The notes beneath the pieces are model-generated. The model made no database searches. It saw only the letters and a list, made by a program, of their open reading frames with translations, and was not told the origin of the DNA. From contig JABHYI010000278.1 of NCBI GenBank assembly GCA_018656255.1, forward strand, positions 1-14,558: 14,558 nucleotides of DNA. Reading direction: 5' to 3'. Positions 13,894-14,558 of this stretch are shown piece after piece. The DNA is from Bacteroidota bacterium (lineage in GTDB: Bacteria > Bacteroidota > Bacteroidia > Flavobacteriales > Flavobacteriaceae). Made by a program: the position numbers and the translations under genes. The first letter of the stretch is position 1. The number at the start of each line of letters is the position of its first letter.

Positions 13894-14221
13894 AAATACA
13901 AAAGCGCAGATGCGCAAAGGAGTATTAGAGTATTGCATACTATCTATTTTAAAAGATGGAGAGGCATACACCAGTGATATTCTAACCAGACTAAAAGATG
14001 CTAAACTTCTTGTGGTAGAAGGCACTATATACCCGCTTTTAACTCGGTTAAAAAATGCCGAGTTACTCTCTTACAGATGGGAAGAATCTACCAGTGGGCC
14101 ACCAAGAAAATACTATGCACTAACACAAAAAGGAACCCTATTTTTAACCGAATTAACAACTACCTGGAGCAATCTACAACAAGCGGTTTCTAAAGTAACC
14201 CATACAACCCCAAAGAAATGA
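13883..14221 (+). CDS. PadR-family transcriptional regulator
   Basis: 112 residues, the size of the short (subfamily 2) PadR regulators. The winged helix is clear: KGVLEYCILSILKDGEAYTSDILTRL (12-37), then the recognition helix VVEGTIYPLLTRLKNAELL (44-62) and the wing SGPPRKYYALTQKG (71-84). A short C-terminal helix (about 85-105) would form the dimer, and the large ligand domain of long PadR proteins is absent. PadR proteins of this type usually repress their own operon. The start ATG lies inside the end of the 55-residue gene, and its stop overlaps the start of the PspC-protein gene (ATGA). In Bacteroidota, PadR and PspC-domain genes are commonly paired in this way, so it probably controls an envelope-stress function. 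Confidence 0.92.
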   Translation: MNIENTKAQMRKGVLEYCILSILKDGEAYTSDILTRLKDAKLLVVEGTIYPLLTRLKNAELLSYRWEESTSGPPRKYYALTQKGTLFLTELTTTWSNLQQAVSKVTHTTPKK

Positions 14222-14558
14222 AAAAGACAGTAAATATAAATTTAGCCGGAACTTTTTTCCATATAGATGAAGATGCTTTTGCAAAATTATCACGCTACCT
14301 AGAGGCTGTAAAAAAGTCGATTAGTGATCCCGTTGGAGGAGATGAAATTATCCAAGATATAGAAGCAAGAATTGCAGAGCTTTTTTCGGAAAGACTTGAA
14401 ATTAACACACAAGTAATCTCCACTAGAGAATTAGATGCAATTATAAAAATAATGGGGCAACCAGAAGACTACATTATGGATGAAGATGCTGCGCAAACAA
14501 ACAGCGCTACTGGTAACCAAACAAGGGGAGAGACTACTAGCAACAAACAATTATTTAG
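14218..14558 (+). CDS. PspC-domain envelope protein, N-terminal part
   Basis: 113 codons are present and the frame leaves the right edge. Residues 1-90 match the long N-terminal region typical of Bacteroidota PspC proteins: MKKTVNINLAGTFFHIDEDAF (1-21), a helix around LSRYLEAVKKSI (24-35), DEIIQDIEARIAELFSERL (42-60), a VISTRELDAII segment (67-76) and IMGQPEDYIMDED (78-90). A polar linker follows at 91-110. The PspC domain itself, with its membrane segments, would come after the cut, so the call relies on the N-terminal part. These proteins are inner-membrane and linked to envelope stress, but the Bacteroidota form is little studied. It overlaps the PadR gene by 4 bp and is likely the main product of this operon. 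Confidence 0.88.
   Translation, partial: MKKTVNINLAGTFFHIDEDAFAKLSRYLEAVKKSISDPVGGDEIIQDIEARIAELFSERLEINTQVISTRELDAIIKIMGQPEDYIMDEDAAQTNSATGNQTRGETTSNKQLF

Noticed and set aside
1-14558. CRISPR array, tRNA or rRNA genes, insertion sequence, toxin-antitoxin or defence genes
   Set aside because: No regular repeat-spacer series, no cloverleaf-like or rRNA-like stretch, and no transposase, nuclease or toxin-like frame was seen.

Overview
The window looks like a chromosomal piece of a Flavobacteriaceae-type bacterium (phylum Bacteroidota), probably with a genome GC in the mid-30s percent. Four things point there: AT-rich DNA, start regions without strong Shine-Dalgarno sequences, several promoter -7 boxes of the Bacteroidota form TAnnTTTG (two with a TTTG about 19-20 bases upstream), and proteins of typical flavobacterial type (a PspC protein with the long N-terminal region, a Cys199/Cys208 OxyR, a short conserved protein starting MSRAMFDYTK). 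The genus cannot be fixed from this sequence.

Layout. Positions 1-323 (minus) hold the N-terminal part of an exported lysozyme-like protein, with a clear promoter and a 5'-leader hairpin. Positions 564-11554 are a surface-polysaccharide locus. It has two overlapping GT2 glycosyltransferases (plus), then a GT4 glycosyltransferase and the sugar 3,4-ketoisomerase FdtA (minus). Next come one GT-B glycosyltransferase (plus) and a long minus-strand run: small membrane protein, methyltransferase with a kinase-like N-terminus, membrane sulfatase/LtaS-type enzyme, FemAB/GNAT-like acyltransferase, FdtB aminotransferase and Wzx flippase. Positions 11744-12679 (plus) are oxyR, ending in a long bidirectional terminator. 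Then come a 65-residue conserved unknown (minus), a DUF4442/hotdog protein (minus), and a plus-strand operon of a 55-residue membrane or secreted peptide, a PadR regulator and the start of a PspC-domain protein.

How the genes work together. FdtA and FdtB would turn a dTDP-4-keto-6-deoxyhexose into a dTDP-3-amino-3,6-dideoxyhexose (Fuc3N or Qui3N type), and the FemAB-like enzyme may N-acylate it. The four glycosyltransferases would build a short oligosaccharide on a lipid carrier, and Wzx would flip it. The three-gene set of small protein, methyltransferase and membrane sulfatase is tightly coupled and is probably a decoration module that adds or removes a methyl or phospho/sulfo-type group. 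No initiating sugar-phosphate transferase, Wzy polymerase, ligase or dTDP-glucose synthesis genes are in the window, so the pathway must be completed elsewhere. The left-most GT2 gene is visibly more AT-rich than its neighbours.

Most notable: the small protein/methyltransferase/sulfatase cassette, the FemAB-like enzyme in place of the usual hexapeptide-repeat acyltransferase of Fuc3N pathways, strand switching with 3'-overlapping convergent genes, and a short exported-looking peptide gene at the head of the PadR-PspC operon.
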